DNA of 64,000 nucleotides from Pedobacter cryoconitis (GCA_019352875.1 JAAAFW010000015.1:970056-1034055); one strand, 5' to 3'; shown: positions 17,725 to 27,757, numbered from the stretch's first letter. A program made the numbers and translations. The notes: generated by a model from the sequence alone, not told the origin.

Positions 17725-17834
17725 TAATGTTTTTTTTCAAATTAGAGAGAGGCAATAATACGAATAATAAATAAAAGCCTCAATGTTGTCTAGTAAACGG
17801 AAATTAAGCATTGCTATTGTATTATGGATCATTT

Positions 17835-17862
17835 TTTGGAAAACATAAGCTTTTTATATTTG
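17835..17862 (+). promoter_or_regulatory. Candidate dps promoter
   Basis: TATATTTG at 17855-17862 fits the Bacteroidota -7 element TAnnTTTG exactly. TTTG at 17835-17838 lies 16 nt upstream as a -33 element, slightly close to the usual spacing. It sits 40 nt before the dps ATG. Confidence 0.45.
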
Positions 17863-17902
17863 TTATAATAATAGTTGTTTTAAACAATCAATTTTAATTA
17901 AT

Positions 17903-18382
17903 ATGGACGCTAAAGAAATCAGTTTAAAAGAAAAAGAAGTCAAAGCAGTTGTTGATCTGTTGAATGAATATCTTGCTAATTATCATGTGCATTATCAAAA
18001 GTTAAGAGGGTGTCACTGGAATATTAAAGGACAGAACTTTTTTACACTTCATCTAAAGTTTGAAGAACTATATACTAATGCTCAATTGACGATTGATGAA
18101 ATTGCCGAGCGTGTACTTACACTAGGAAAACCACCGCATAGTCGTTTTTCAGATTATATCGAAGAATCCGAAATTAAAGAGATCAATACTATAGGTTTGC
18201 AGGATTTGGCTATGGTTGATGCAATTTTGCAGGATATGGCGCAATTAATCGACTTGGAACGTGGCCTGTTGGAAGCATCAGCAAATGCAGGTGACGATGG
18301 CACCAATGACATGGTTAATCGCTTTATGCAATTCAAAGAGAAGAACACATGGATGCTGCGCTCTTTTGCAGGTAAGAAATAA
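17903..18382 (+). CDS. dps: Dps-family ferritin-like DNA-protection protein
   Basis: The 159-aa four-helix protein carries the Dps ferroxidase residues at the subunit interface: CHWNIKG (His), then FEELYTNAQLTIDEIAERV with the acidic residues. Dps dodecamers oxidise and store iron using hydrogen peroxide and protect DNA in stationary phase. The N-terminal tail is short and only mildly basic, so direct DNA binding is uncertain. It is monocistronic, with its own promoter-like element and a good terminator. Confidence 0.94.
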   Translation: MDAKEISLKEKEVKAVVDLLNEYLANYHVHYQKLRGCHWNIKGQNFFTLHLKFEELYTNAQLTIDEIAERVLTLGKPPHSRFSDYIEESEIKEINTIGLQDLAMVDAILQDMAQLIDLERGLLEASANAGDDGTNDMVNRFMQFKEKNTWMLRSFAGKK

Positions 18383-18402
18383 TTGTCCTGACAGCTATAT
18401 AG

Positions 18403-18432
18403 AAGCCACCTTAACAAAGGTGGCTTTTTTTA
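18403..18432 (+). terminator. Intrinsic terminator after dps
   Basis: AAGCCACCTT (18403-18412) pairs with AAGGTGGCTT (18417-18426) around a 4-nt loop and is followed by a T run. Confidence 0.9.
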
Positions 18433-18528
18433 TGCATCAATATTCTGCCGATAGTGAAGTCTTCAATTAAAACCGCTTAAATCTGATTATAGCAGACTAA
18501 AGACGAAAAACTTGATAACTTTGAAGCG

Positions 18529-20340
18529 ATGGGATATACAAGTTTAGCAGCATGCGTAGAGGACCTGGAAAAACATGGTCATTTGTTGAGGATTAAAGAA
18601 GAAGTTGATCCTTATCTTGAAATGGCAGCAATTCACCTGAAGGTGTTTGAAGCCGGAGGGCCTGCAATTTATTTTGAGAAGGTCAAAGGAAGTCCTTTTC
18701 CTGCAGTCTCTAATTTATTCGGTACCCTGGAGCGCTCAAAATTTATGTTCCGCGATACGCTAAAAAAGGTCGGGCAGCTTGTTGATCTGAGATCTGATCC
18801 TATGAAAGCGCTTAAAAATCCATTACGCTATGCGGGAGCCGGATTAAATGCTGTATCTGCTTTGCCAATGCAGCAACGTCTGTTTAAATCAGTATTTCAA
18901 AAGACGACCATAAGCCAGCTGCCTCAGATTGTGAACTGGCCAATGGATGGTGGACCCTTTGTAACTATGCCTCAGGTTTATACAGAGGATGCGGATAAAC
19001 CAGGAATTATGAACTCCAATCTGGGTATGTACCGGATTCAGCTGGCAGGTAACGATTATATAAAAGATCAGGAAATTGGATTGCATTACCAGATACACAG
19101 AGGTATTGGAGTGCATCAATCTAAAGCCAATGCAGCAGGTAAACCTTTAAAGGTTAGCATATTTGTGGGAGGGCCACCGGCTCATCCGCTTTCGGCAGTT
19201 ATGCCACTCCCTGAAGGGCTTTCAGAATTGACATTTGCGGGTGTCCTTGGAGACAGAAGATTCCGTTATTTCTATGATGAAGAGGGGTTTTGCATTTCTG
19301 CAGACGCAGATTTCGTCATTACCGGAACAGTCTATCCCGATTCTAATAAACCGGAAGGTCCATTTGGTGACCATTTAGGCTATTATAGTCTTGCCCATCC
19401 TTTTCCTGTAATGAGAGTGCATAATGTATATCATAAGAAAGATGCGATATGGTCCTTTACTGTGGTGGGACGCCCTCCTCAGGAAGATACCAGTTTTGGC
19501 GCACTTATACATGAAATTACGGGGTCTGCGATTCCGCAGGAAATTCATGGTTTGAAAGAAGTAAATGCAGTAGATGCTGCAGGCGTGCACCCGCTGCTTT
19601 TTGCAATCGGTAGTGAACGTTATACACCCTATCTGAAGGAACGCCGGCCACAGGAGATATTGACTATTGCTAACCATATCTTGGGTAAGAATCAGTTGAG
19701 CTTGGCTAAGTACTTGTTTATTGCGGCCAGAGAAGACAACGAGAAATTAAACACCAATAATATTGAACAATTCCTGATTCACATGCTTTCGCGTTTAGAT
19801 CCCGCAAGAGATTTACATTTTCATACTAATACGACTATAGATACATTGGATTATAGTGGTACTGGATTAAATGCGGGTTCAAAAGTAGTTTTTGCGGCAG
19901 CAGGGGAGGAGAAACGTAAACTTAGGACAACCTTGCCGGAGATTTCCTTTCCGGAAGGATTTACAGGTGCCCAGTTGTCAATGCCAGGTGTTATTGTAGT
20001 AAATGCACCGGGTTATATAAATGAAAAGGAGACAGCAGAAACAGTAAAGATGTTTGAAGAGCATTTCAAGGACGAAAAGCTGGATGAAATTGCTTTGATT
20101 GTCTGGTGTGATGATGCAAGTTTTACAGCTGCTGATATTAACAACTTTGTTTGGGTGACTTTTACCCGTAGCAACCCAGCTGCTGATATATATGGTGTAA
20201 ATTCATTTATAAAAGATAAACATTGGGGTTGTAAAGGTCCGCTTATTATTGATGCGAGAAAGAAACCGCACCATGCACCGGAGTTAATACCGGATTGGCT
20301 TACCGAACAGAATATCCAGCGGTTTAACCTTAAACTGTAG
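18529..20340 (+). CDS. UbiD-family decarboxylase
   Basis: The 603-aa protein follows the UbiD fold throughout. Landmarks are NLFGTLERSKFMFRD near residue 65 and the active-site region EGPFGDHLGYYS near residue 276, whose glutamate works with prenylated FMN. The long form seen here is the type annotated as menaquinone-biosynthesis decarboxylase in Bacteroidota. It would decarboxylate an aromatic acid in quinone or aromatic metabolism. The prFMN-making partner UbiX is not in the window. TAACTTTG at 18516-18523, only 5 nt before the ATG, could give a nearly leaderless mRNA. Confidence 0.9.
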   Translation: MGYTSLAACVEDLEKHGHLLRIKEEVDPYLEMAAIHLKVFEAGGPAIYFEKVKGSPFPAVSNLFGTLERSKFMFRDTLKKVGQLVDLRSDPMKALKNPLRYAGAGLNAVSALPMQQRLFKSVFQKTTISQLPQIVNWPMDGGPFVTMPQVYTEDADKPGIMNSNLGMYRIQLAGNDYIKDQEIGLHYQIHRGIGVHQSKANAAGKPLKVSIFVGGPPAHPLSAVMPLPEGLSELTFAGVLGDRRFRYFYDEEGFCISADADFVITGTVYPDSNKPEGPFGDHLGYYSLAHPFPVMRVHNVYHKKDAIWSFTVVGRPPQEDTSFGALIHEITGSAIPQEIHGLKEVNAVDAAGVHPLLFAIGSERYTPYLKERRPQEILTIANHILGKNQLSLAKYLFIAAREDNEKLNTNNIEQFLIHMLSRLDPARDLHFHTNTTIDTLDYSGTGLNAGSKVVFAAAGEEKRKLRTTLPEISFPEGFTGAQLSMPGVIVVNAPGYINEKETAETVKMFEEHFKDEKLDEIALIVWCDDASFTAADINNFVWVTFTRSNPAADIYGVNSFIKDKHWGCKGPLIIDARKKPHHAPELIPDWLTEQNIQRFNLKL

Positions 20341-20391
20341 TACTGGTTGAAGTTTATAAGTTTTCGGCAATGTCGTCGATTTGACTGAAAT

Positions 20392-20431
20392 AAAAAATGC
20401 CCTGCTTTAATTTAAAAGCAGGGCATTTTTT
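20392..20431. terminator. Bidirectional terminator between ubiD-like and ompP1 genes
   Basis: Arms 20392-20407 and 20416-20431 form a perfect 16-bp stem with A/T tracts at the base, between convergent genes. Confidence 0.92.
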
Positions 20432-20451
20432 ATTTATTCGCGGTCTAAAGC

Positions 20452-22008
20452 TTAGAACCTTACACCTACAGTAAGAAATACATTGTTCTTAGATAATTTA
20501 GAAGTAGCAACAGGCTCAGAGAAATCGGCCAATTCATACGGGCTTAAAGTGTTATGAGTTTCTGTGCGTTGGTATGCAAGATCCACATAATATTCATTTA
20601 CCCTGTAACCAATACCACCTGAGTAATATTTAACATCAAATCTGTTTTTAGGATCCTCTTTATAAGGACTTCCATTGAGGCCGTAACCAGCTCTTAAACT
20701 AAATTGATCAATTCTATATTCACCACCGACACGGTAGTTAAAAGCATGAGTGTAATTTTCCTTGATAAATTGATTCTCAGACCTGATCAGATCTCTGTAG
20801 CCATCACTCACTGAAAGCTTTGTAGATGCATAATCAACATAATCGACGTCTGCAGTTAATAACGCATTCTGACCTATAATTACTGAAGCACCGAATGAAC
20901 CTTTATAAGGCGTTCTCAGGTTATAATTCATATTAGAATTGGCAACATCATTAAAGATATTGATTGTCGGTGCACCACCACCAGAAAAACGTGTGTCGAT
21001 CACCTCAGAAAAATCCTCTTCCATGTGCATCCACGTAGGTGTTTGGAAAGTAGCACCCAAACGGATAGTATTTATAGGTTTGTAGATCAAACCTATACGA
21101 CCATTAACTCCGGCACCTGTAGTGTTTTGGTTAGATCTGTAAGTTAAATCATAGTTCTGCCCAACATGCGGATTTGGTTTCTCATTCGGATTATCAGGAT
21201 CCGGTGCCGGATCATTCGGGCCCACTGTGTTAATAACAGTACCGCTTTCTGTATATAAGCGGTCTGTTACATAACGCACATTTACGAAACCGATACTTGC
21301 ACCCAGATAAAACTTATTAGAAAAGTTTAGTCCTGCAGCAAAGTTCATTTCAGAAGTTGAACCCTCACGAACTTCACTTTGATTCTGTACATTAGTTTGA
21401 GACGTCGCTGGGAAATAATTGCTTGGAGATCCAACTTGTTTGTCGATTAAATAGCTGTCAAAAGCCATTTTCTCAACTGAGCCACGCTGGAAATTAGCTG
21501 GAGTCTGTCCATTAGCACGCTGTGCCCATGAATCTGCAATTGAACTATTACTGTTTACTCCGCTGAAATTGTTTTCTACACTAAAGTCATTATTTCTATT
21601 GTAACCAACACCCCATACAATACTTATTAAACCCTTATTCAGATCAGCACCTGGCGCTTTTACAATTGGGTTGTACCATACTGCCGCTGCCTGATTCAGG
21701 TTCAGCATATTTTTTGTCGACTTGGTTTGCTGGCCCAGATAATTAATGTTAGCTCTTGTATTATTAAATTCCGGAGAGATGGTGAATTCCGAGCGTGTGA
21801 ACATTCCCAGACCTGCAGGGTTACCGCCGATAGAACTGATGTCACCACCTAAACTGATCTGTGCATTTCCCAAACCTTTAAAACGTGCCGAACTTCCGTA
21901 ATCAGTTCTTGAGAAACGTAGTGCATCGCCTGCGTAAATACCTTGCGCATAAATATTGCCTGTCGTAGCTACTGTAGCTACGATCAGGAGTTGTATGAAT
22001 TTTTTCAT
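20452..22008 (-). CDS. OmpP1/FadL family outer-membrane transport protein
   Basis: The 518-aa protein has a signal peptide ending near AQG (residue 22) and then the conserved FadL-type start (DALRFSRTDYGSSARFKGLGNAQISLGG shortened here as positions 27-54). This is followed by alternating amphipathic strands and a terminal aromatic residue (LTVGVRF), as expected for an outer-membrane beta-barrel. FadL-type channels pass hydrophobic molecules such as long-chain fatty acids. A Pro/Asn/Asp-rich stretch (PDPDNPNEKPNPH) near residue 265 is probably an external loop. It lies 15 nt downstream of the Gly-rich lipoprotein gene and is likely cotranscribed. Confidence 0.92.
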   Translation of the reverse strand: MKKFIQLLIVATVATTGNIYAQGIYAGDALRFSRTDYGSSARFKGLGNAQISLGGDISSIGGNPAGLGMFTRSEFTISPEFNNTRANINYLGQQTKSTKNMLNLNQAAAVWYNPIVKAPGADLNKGLISIVWGVGYNRNNDFSVENNFSGVNSNSSIADSWAQRANGQTPANFQRGSVEKMAFDSYLIDKQVGSPSNYFPATSQTNVQNQSEVREGSTSEMNFAAGLNFSNKFYLGASIGFVNVRYVTDRLYTESGTVINTVGPNDPAPDPDNPNEKPNPHVGQNYDLTYRSNQNTTGAGVNGRIGLIYKPINTIRLGATFQTPTWMHMEEDFSEVIDTRFSGGGAPTINIFNDVANSNMNYNLRTPYKGSFGASVIIGQNALLTADVDYVDYASTKLSVSDGYRDLIRSENQFIKENYTHAFNYRVGGEYRIDQFSLRAGYGLNGSPYKEDPKNRFDVKYYSGGIGYRVNEYYVDLAYQRTETHNTLSPYELADFSEPVATSKLSKNNVFLTVGVRF

Positions 22009-22023
22009 TTAGATTCTGGAATA

Positions 22024-22995
22024 TTAATTACCTCTGCCACCACGGCCACCACCGCCACCGCCTGATACTCTGCCACCGCTACCTCCGCTAAAACCACCGG
22101 AAGATCTGCCGCTATTGGCAGGAGGAGAATAAGACCTTTCGCTTCTTTGTGGAGTGTACGAAGAACGATCTGGTCTGCTTGAAGTATTATTTGAACGGTT
22201 ATAGTCAGATTGGGTTCTTGAATTTCCCTGGTATCTGTTACCCTGACCATAGTTTACATCAGAACCTCTTCCGCTGACTCTTCCGCCTGCAGAAACTCTG
22301 TTTCCAGAACGATCGTATGCTCTGGCACCAGTTCCGTTGTAATCACCTCTGCCGTTATAGTTGTTTGAACCACCACGGCCGTAACCGGTGTTCTCTAAGC
22401 CTCTTCCAGTTCTTGGACGGTATACACTGTTCGATCTGTAATTTCCATACAAACCGCCGTAGTATCCACCACCCCAGCCGCCGCCCCAGCCACCATAGTA
22501 GCCGCCACCCCAGCCCCAAGGAGAATAGAATGGAGAGTAAAGGCCGCCCCAGCCGTAGTTATTCCATCCAAAGCCTAAGCCCCATCCAGAACCCCATCCG
22601 CCGAAACCACCACCAAATCCAAATCCGAGGCCAAAACCGCCACCATAAAATCCGGAATAATACGGAGAGTAGCCTCCATAAAAACCATCATAATAAAAAG
22701 GATCAAAATAACTTCTGTATGGGCTTCCGTAATAGAATCTGTTGATACGTGAAGAATAGTTCATGTCAGCGTATTGGTCGCTACTGCCATAATACTCATC
22801 ATCGTCATAATAATCGTCTCCGACTGTCTGTGAAGACTGTGCTCTGACAGGCTGGCTGTATTCAACTGCTTTTGCAGTAGAACCATACACGTCGTCCTGA
22901 TGACGCGATTGCTGAGCCATTTGCGGAGCAGAACAGGAAGTAACTGCAAGCGCAGCTAAAACCAGCATGCTGGAAAATAAATGGTTAGGTTTCAT
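22024..22995 (-). CDS. Gly/Tyr/Trp-rich low-complexity lipoprotein, unknown function
   Basis: The 323-aa protein starts with a lipoprotein signal (LAALAVTSC, Cys21). It then has an acidic Asp/Tyr patch (DDYYDDDEYYG), a roughly 110-residue block of Gly, Tyr, Phe and Trp (repeats such as GGWGGGYYGG), an Arg/Asn/Ser/Gly half with RGG-like units, and a Gly-Arg tail (GGGGGRGGRGN). No enzyme domain is visible. The aromatic-glycine composition suggests an unstructured, possibly sticky or self-associating surface protein. It is directly upstream of the FadL-like gene. Antisense frames here are open only because of the biased composition. Confidence 0.8.
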   Translation of the reverse strand: MKPNHLFSSMLVLAALAVTSCSAPQMAQQSRHQDDVYGSTAKAVEYSQPVRAQSSQTVGDDYYDDDEYYGSSDQYADMNYSSRINRFYYGSPYRSYFDPFYYDGFYGGYSPYYSGFYGGGFGLGFGFGGGFGGWGSGWGLGFGWNNYGWGGLYSPFYSPWGWGGGYYGGWGGGWGGGYYGGLYGNYRSNSVYRPRTGRGLENTGYGRGGSNNYNGRGDYNGTGARAYDRSGNRVSAGGRVSGRGSDVNYGQGNRYQGNSRTQSDYNRSNNTSSRPDRSSYTPQRSERSYSPPANSGRSSGGFSGGSGGRVSGGGGGGRGGRGN

Positions 22996-23101
22996 ATGTG
23001 TGAATTCTTTGTGTGTGTAAACAATTTTTTTGTAGGCATAAATTTATAAATTTGTAGCCTATCATGCAAGTTATTTAACACAAAAAACGTTCCAAACAGT
23101 T

Positions 23102-24574
23102 ATGAGCAAAGGTATTACAAGTAAAAACGAAGACTATTCCCAATGGTATAATGATATCGTCATTAAAGCAGATCTCGCTGAGCACTCAGCGGTAAAGGGT
23201 TGCATGGTGATAAAGCCCTATGGCTATTCAATTTGGGAAAAAATGCAGGCTGTTTTGGATCAGAAATTCAAAGATACAGGGCACAGTAACGCCTATTTTC
23301 CATTATTCATTCCGAAGTCATTTTTTTCTAAGGAGGCTGCGCACGTAGAAGGATTTGCGACAGAATGTGCTGTTGTAACACATTACCGCCTTAAAAATGA
23401 CGGCGAAGGAAATATAATAGTAGACCCGGATGCAAAATTGGAGGAAGAATTGATCGTAAGACCAACTTCTGAAACGATCATCTGGAATACTTTCAGAGGA
23501 TGGGTGCAGTCTTACCGCGACTTACCTTTGCTAATTAATCAATGGGCAAACGTTGTACGCTGGGAAATGAGAACAAGACTTTTCCTGAGAACTGCAGAAT
23601 TCCTGTGGCAGGAAGGGCATACCGCTCATGCAACCTCGGCGGAAGCAATCGAAGAAACTGAAAAAATGCTTAACGTTTATGCAGACTTTGCTGAGAACTG
23701 GATGGCATTGCCGGTTGTTAAAGGTAAGAAAACAGCTAATGAAAGATTTGCAGGAGCGTTAGATACTTATTGTATAGAGGCATTAATGCAGGATGGTAAA
23801 GCATTGCAAGCTGGTACTTCACATTTTCTGGGACAAAATTTCGCAAAAGCATTTGATGTGAAATTCACCAGTAAAGAAGGTAAACAAGAGCATGTATGGG
23901 CAAGTTCATGGGGTGTTTCGACCCGGATGATTGGAGCGTTAATTATGGCGCATAGTGATGATCAGGGGTTAGTATTGCCTCCTAAACTGGCTCCGATCCA
24001 GGTTGTCATTGTACCTATCTATAAGAATGACGAAGAGCTTAAAAAAATCAGCGATTTTGCCGATGATCTGATGCCAAAACTAAAAGCGTTAGGTATTTCT
24101 GTTAAATATGATGACAGAGATTCGCAACGTCCTGGATTTAAGTTTGCAGAATACGAACTTAAGGGTGTACCAGTAAGATTGGCAATAGGTGGACGTGACA
24201 TGGAGAACGGAACAGTAGAACTGGCACGCAGAGATACCCGTGAAAAGTCAACTGTAAGTCAGCAGGGACTGGATGCTTATTTGTCAGGATTATTAGATGA
24301 TATTCAAGCTAATATCTATAAAAAAGCTGCAGATTTCCGTGCTACACATATTACTCCGGCGAATTCTTACGAAGAGTTTCAGCAATTGCTGGAGGATAAA
24401 GGTGGATTTATTTCAGCGCACTGGGATGGCACACCAGAAACGGAACAAAAGATCAAAGAAGAAACAAAAGCGACTATCAGATGTATACCTTTAGATAATG
24501 AGCTGGAAGACGGTATCTGTATCTATTCCGGTAAACCATCTGTACAAAGAGTTTTATTTGCCCGTGCTTACTAA
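23102..24574 (+). CDS. proS: Prolyl-tRNA synthetase (archaeal/eukaryotic type)
   Basis: The 490-aa class II synthetase charges tRNA-Pro. It is of the short type without the bacterial editing insertion, shown by the start [20 protein letters not shown] and the C-terminal extension ending in ARAY. Motif 2 is visible in [21 protein letters not shown] and motif 3 in [17 protein letters not shown]. Bacteroidota usually carry this type. It is followed 35 nt later by a cystathionine gamma-synthase-type gene. The cognate tRNA-Pro(UGG) lies elsewhere in this window at 62.8 kb. Confidence 0.97.
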   Translation: MSKGITSKNEDYSQWYNDIVIKADLAEHSAVKGCMVIKPYGYSIWEKMQAVLDQKFKDTGHSNAYFPLFIPKSFFSKEAAHVEGFATECAVVTHYRLKNDGEGNIIVDPDAKLEEELIVRPTSETIIWNTFRGWVQSYRDLPLLINQWANVVRWEMRTRLFLRTAEFLWQEGHTAHATSAEAIEETEKMLNVYADFAENWMALPVVKGKKTANERFAGALDTYCIEALMQDGKALQAGTSHFLGQNFAKAFDVKFTSKEGKQEHVWASSWGVSTRMIGALIMAHSDDQGLVLPPKLAPIQVVIVPIYKNDEELKKISDFADDLMPKLKALGISVKYDDRDSQRPGFKFAEYELKGVPVRLAIGGRDMENGTVELARRDTREKSTVSQQGLDAYLSGLLDDIQANIYKKAADFRATHITPANSYEEFQQLLEDKGGFISAHWDGTPETEQKIKEETKATIRCIPLDNELEDGICIYSGKPSVQRVLFARAY

Positions 24575-24609
24575 TTAAGCAGGCTTAACCAAAAAATTAT
24601 AACACAGCG

Positions 24610-25749
24610 ATGAAATTTGCAACTAAAGCGATACACGCAGGTCAGGAACCTGATCCTTCAACAGGAGCGGTAATGACTCCTATATACCAGACTTCAACTT
24701 ATTGGCAGAAATCTCCTGGTGAGCACCAGGGATTTGAATACTCAAGGGGAACTAATCCGACTAGATTAGCGCTTGAAAACTGTCTGGCGGCATTGGAGAA
24801 TGCAAAATATGGATTAGCTTTTTCTTCCGGGATGGGCGCAACCGATACCGTTTTACGTATACTGAAGCCTGGGGATGAAGTTATCACTGGTAATGATTTA
24901 TATGGTGGTTCTTACCGTATTTTCACTAAAGTATACGAGAAATATGGTATTAAATTCCATTTTCTGGACCTGTCTAAACCAGAGAATATTTTACCATATG
25001 TTAACGATAAAACCAGGATGGTATGGATTGAAACTCCGACAAATCCAACGATGCAGATTATCGATATCGAAGGTGTAGCAAAACTGACCAAAGAAAAAGG
25101 ACTGATCTTAACTGTAGATAATACATTCGCTTCACCATACCTGCAAAATCCGTTAGATCTGGGAGCAGATATCGTTATGCATTCTGTAACCAAATATATC
25201 GGAGGACACTCAGATGTTGTCATGGGCGCATTATTGTTAAATGATGATGTCTTGTACAAAGAGCTATGGTTTATTTACAATGCATGTGGGGCTACACCAG
25301 GTCCTCAGGACGCATTTTTAGTGCTTAGAGGAATTAAGACCTTGCATTTGCGGATGAAAGCACATTGTGAAAATGGCGAGAAGGTAGCGCGTTACTTGAA
25401 GAATCATCCAAAGATTGATAAGATCTACTGGCCTGGTTTTGAAGATCACCCTAACCACGATATTGCTAAAAAGCAGATGCGCGGATTCGGAGGTATGGTT
25501 TCAATTACACTTAAAGATGCAGATCTGGCGGAGACATTCCGGGTAGCTTCTTCATTTAAAGTATTTACACTTGCAGAATCTTTGGGAGGTGTAGAATCGC
25601 TAATTAATCATCCTACTTCAATGACTCACGGATCTATTCCGAAAGCTGAACGTGAAAAAGTTGGTGTTACTGATAATTTGCTGCGACTGAGCGTAGGTGT
25701 AGAAGATATAGATGATTTACTGGCAGATTTAGAACAAGCACTTAAATAA
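24610..25749 (+). CDS. Cystathionine gamma-synthase/lyase family PLP enzyme
   Basis: The 379-aa protein is a complete Cys/Met-metabolism PLP enzyme. It has the N-terminal FATKAIHAGQEPDPSTGA, the SSGMGATDT phosphate-binding loop, the ETPTNPTMQI segment and the PLP lysine at Lys195 (HSVTKYIGGHSD). It could join O-acyl-homoserine with cysteine (MetB role) or cleave cystathionine (gamma-lyase role). Sequence alone does not separate the two. It is 35 nt after proS and may share its transcript. Confidence 0.93.
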   Translation: MKFATKAIHAGQEPDPSTGAVMTPIYQTSTYWQKSPGEHQGFEYSRGTNPTRLALENCLAALENAKYGLAFSSGMGATDTVLRILKPGDEVITGNDLYGGSYRIFTKVYEKYGIKFHFLDLSKPENILPYVNDKTRMVWIETPTNPTMQIIDIEGVAKLTKEKGLILTVDNTFASPYLQNPLDLGADIVMHSVTKYIGGHSDVVMGALLLNDDVLYKELWFIYNACGATPGPQDAFLVLRGIKTLHLRMKAHCENGEKVARYLKNHPKIDKIYWPGFEDHPNHDIAKKQMRGFGGMVSITLKDADLAETFRVASSFKVFTLAESLGGVESLINHPTSMTHGSIPKAEREKVGVTDNLLRLSVGVEDIDDLLADLEQALK

Positions 25750-25755
25750 ATACGA

Positions 25756-26532
25756 TTGGAATTTTTAGCATTAAAGGATTTCCTGGAGGTAAAGGTTGCG
25801 CAGTATAACCGGCCCGACTTTATAACCAGTGACCCGATCTGTATACCCCATCGTTTTACTAAAAAACAAGATATCGAAATTGCCGCATTTTTTGCGGCAA
25901 TTTTGGCTTGGGGCCAGAGGAAGACTATTATAAATAAATGCACAGAGCTGATGGCCAGGATGGATAATTCGCCACATCAGTTTATGCTTGGGCATTCAGA
26001 CCAGGATTTGAAAGGTTTACTCGGATTTAAGCACCGTACTTTCAATGATACAGATCTCTTGTATTTTGTTGCCTTTTTTCAGCAACATTATATGCAGTCA
26101 GACTCTTTAGAAACTGCTTTTCTTCCCGCATCAGCGGGTCAGTTTGACGCCGAGACTGCATTGAATCATTTCAGAATTTATTTTTTTAGTTTGCCAGATT
26201 CACCACGCCGGACTGTAAAGCATATTTCGTCGCCTTCTCAAAAGTCTACCTGTAAAAGGCTAAATATGTTTTTACGCTGGATGGTCCGGAATGATCAGGC
26301 TGGTGTAGATTTTGGAATCTGGTCACGAATTTCTACGGCTTCGCTGATTTGCCCGTGTGACGTGCATGTGGACAGGGTAGGAAGGAACCTGGGTTTGATT
26401 ACCCGTAAACAAACGGATTGGAAAACAGCCATAGAGCTTACTGCAGAATTAAGTAAATTTGACCCTAACGATCCAGTAAAGTATGATTTCGCCTTATTTG
26501 GTATGGGAGTTGAAGAAAAACTTAAACTATGA
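25756..26532 (+). CDS. TIGR02757 (DUF2400) family protein
   Basis: The 258-aa product matches the TIGR02757 family of Bacteroidota and other bacteria (RPDFITSDPICIPHRF, FFAAILAWGQRKTI, and CPCDVHVDRVGRNLGL with conserved Cys and His). Family function is unknown. The only reasonable start is TTG at 25756, 6 nt after the preceding stop; the next in-frame ATG is about 65 codons in and would remove conserved sequence. Its stop overlaps the ATG of the YdeI-like gene (ATGA), so translation is coupled. Confidence 0.88.
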   Translation: MEFLALKDFLEVKVAQYNRPDFITSDPICIPHRFTKKQDIEIAAFFAAILAWGQRKTIINKCTELMARMDNSPHQFMLGHSDQDLKGLLGFKHRTFNDTDLLYFVAFFQQHYMQSDSLETAFLPASAGQFDAETALNHFRIYFFSLPDSPRRTVKHISSPSQKSTCKRLNMFLRWMVRNDQAGVDFGIWSRISTASLICPCDVHVDRVGRNLGLITRKQTDWKTAIELTAELSKFDPNDPVKYDFALFGMGVEEKLKL

Positions 26533-27044
26533 TCAAATTCAATGCAGTTATAGCGCGTTTTGACCAGAAAGGAGAAAAGACCGGCTGGACCTACATACCG
26601 GTTCCAGCTGCTGTCGCGAGCCTGATTAAGCCAGGGACTAAAAAAAGCTTTCGCGTACGGGGACTGCTGGATCAGCATAGCATATCCGGACTGGCATTAT
26701 TGCCTATAGGAGACGGTGATTTTATTCTGACCCTGAAAAGCAGTCTGAAAAAAGCCCTTGAAAAGAAAGAAGGCGATCCATTGTATCTGGAGCTGGAAGA
26801 GGATACTGACTTTCAGATCTTAATGCCCGTGGACCTCGAATTATGCCTGTTAGAAGAAGAAAAGCTGATGGATTCCTTTTTACATCAGCCCAAGTCCCAT
26901 CAAAACTATTTTATCAATTGGCTTAATGCGGCGAAAACAGAACCAACGCGTGTTAAAAGATTAACATTAATTGTTGTAGCCATGGAAAAAGGAATGAATT
27001 ATGGCGAAATGATCCGTGCGCAATCGGCTCAGGAACGTTTATAA
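26529..27044 (+). CDS. YdeI/OmdA-type protein with DUF1905 domain
   Basis: The 171-aa protein has a DUF1905 domain in the first about 90 residues (GWTYIPVPAAVASLI, RVRGLLDQHSI). A short OmdA-type helical tail follows (FINWLNAAKTEPTRVKRL), as in proteins annotated as bacteriocin-protection YdeI/OmpD-associated. The biochemical role is unknown. It overlaps the TIGR02757 gene by 4 nt. Its 3' end overlaps the convergent glycosyltransferase gene by 16 nt (27029-27044). Confidence 0.85.
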   Translation: MIKFNAVIARFDQKGEKTGWTYIPVPAAVASLIKPGTKKSFRVRGLLDQHSISGLALLPIGDGDFILTLKSSLKKALEKKEGDPLYLELEEDTDFQILMPVDLELCLLEEEKLMDSFLHQPKSHQNYFINWLNAAKTEPTRVKRLTLIVVAMEKGMNYGEMIRAQSAQERL

Positions 27045-27757
27045 CTTCTGAACCAACTATTAATTTTCATTTGAATTACACCCAGGAATGCTTCCCTGAA
27101 TATACGTGTACTCATCTTTGAGGTACCTTCAGTACGATCTGTGAATATAATCGGAACTTCTACGACGCTAAAGCCGTATTTAATAGCTGTGAATTTCATT
27201 TCTATCTGAAATGCATAACCAACAAACTTTATCTTATCCAGAGGGATAGTTTCCAGCACAATTCTTTGATAGCATTTAAATCCTGCTGTTGCATCCTGAA
27301 TATTTATTCTTGTAATCAGCCGGACGTACATCGAAGCAAAATAAGACATCAATACCCTGCTCATCGGCCAGTTTACAACATTTACCCCACGAACGTAACG
27401 TGAGCCAATTGCAACTTCGGCACCCTTAACACAGGCATTCCGCAGTTTAATCAGATCGTCGGGATTATGAGAGAAATCGGCATCCATTTCAAAAATATAT
27501 TCATATGGACGCTCAAGAGCCCATTTGAAACCATGAATATATGCTGTACCCAATCCAAGTTTCCCCGTCCTTTGTACCATGTGTAGTCCAGGAAACTCTG
27601 TCTGCAGTAATTTCACAATGTCTGCTGTGCCATCTGGTGAGCCGTCGTCTATAATCAATACCTCAAAAGGAAAACTGAGGCTGAAAACTTTGCGGATAAT
27701 CCTTTCAATGTTTTCTTTTTCATTATAAGTAGGGATGATTACTAAACTGTCTGACAC
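27029..27757 (-). CDS. Polyprenol-phosphate mannosyltransferase-like GT2 glycosyltransferase
   Basis: This is a GT-A fold family 2 transferase with VIIPTYNEKENI, IIDDGSPDGTAD and the metal-binding EMDADFSHNP (DxD-like), in the arrangement of DPM1. It would move a sugar from a nucleotide to a polyprenyl phosphate at the inner membrane. There is no C-terminal membrane domain. I start at GTG 27757 (242 aa, the normal length). The frame extends to a TTG at 27838, but the extra 27 residues are unlike the family. It converges on and overlaps the YdeI-like gene. Confidence 0.86.
   Translation of the reverse strand: MSDSLVIIPTYNEKENIERIIRKVFSLSFPFEVLIIDDGSPDGTADIVKLLQTEFPGLHMVQRTGKLGLGTAYIHGFKWALERPYEYIFEMDADFSHNPDDLIKLRNACVKGAEVAIGSRYVRGVNVVNWPMSRVLMSYFASMYVRLITRINIQDATAGFKCYQRIVLETIPLDKIKFVGYAFQIEMKFTAIKYGFSVVEVPIIFTDRTEGTSKMSTRIFREAFLGVIQMKINSWFRSYKRS

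Noticed and set aside
18516-18523. TAACTTTG as a firm promoter for the UbiD gene
   Set aside because: It fits the -7 element but has no -33 TTTG at normal spacing; mentioned only as possible.
22005-22949. Several open frames within and antisense to the Gly-rich lipoprotein gene
   Set aside because: They are open only because of the biased Gly/Tyr codon composition and have no start signals or domains.
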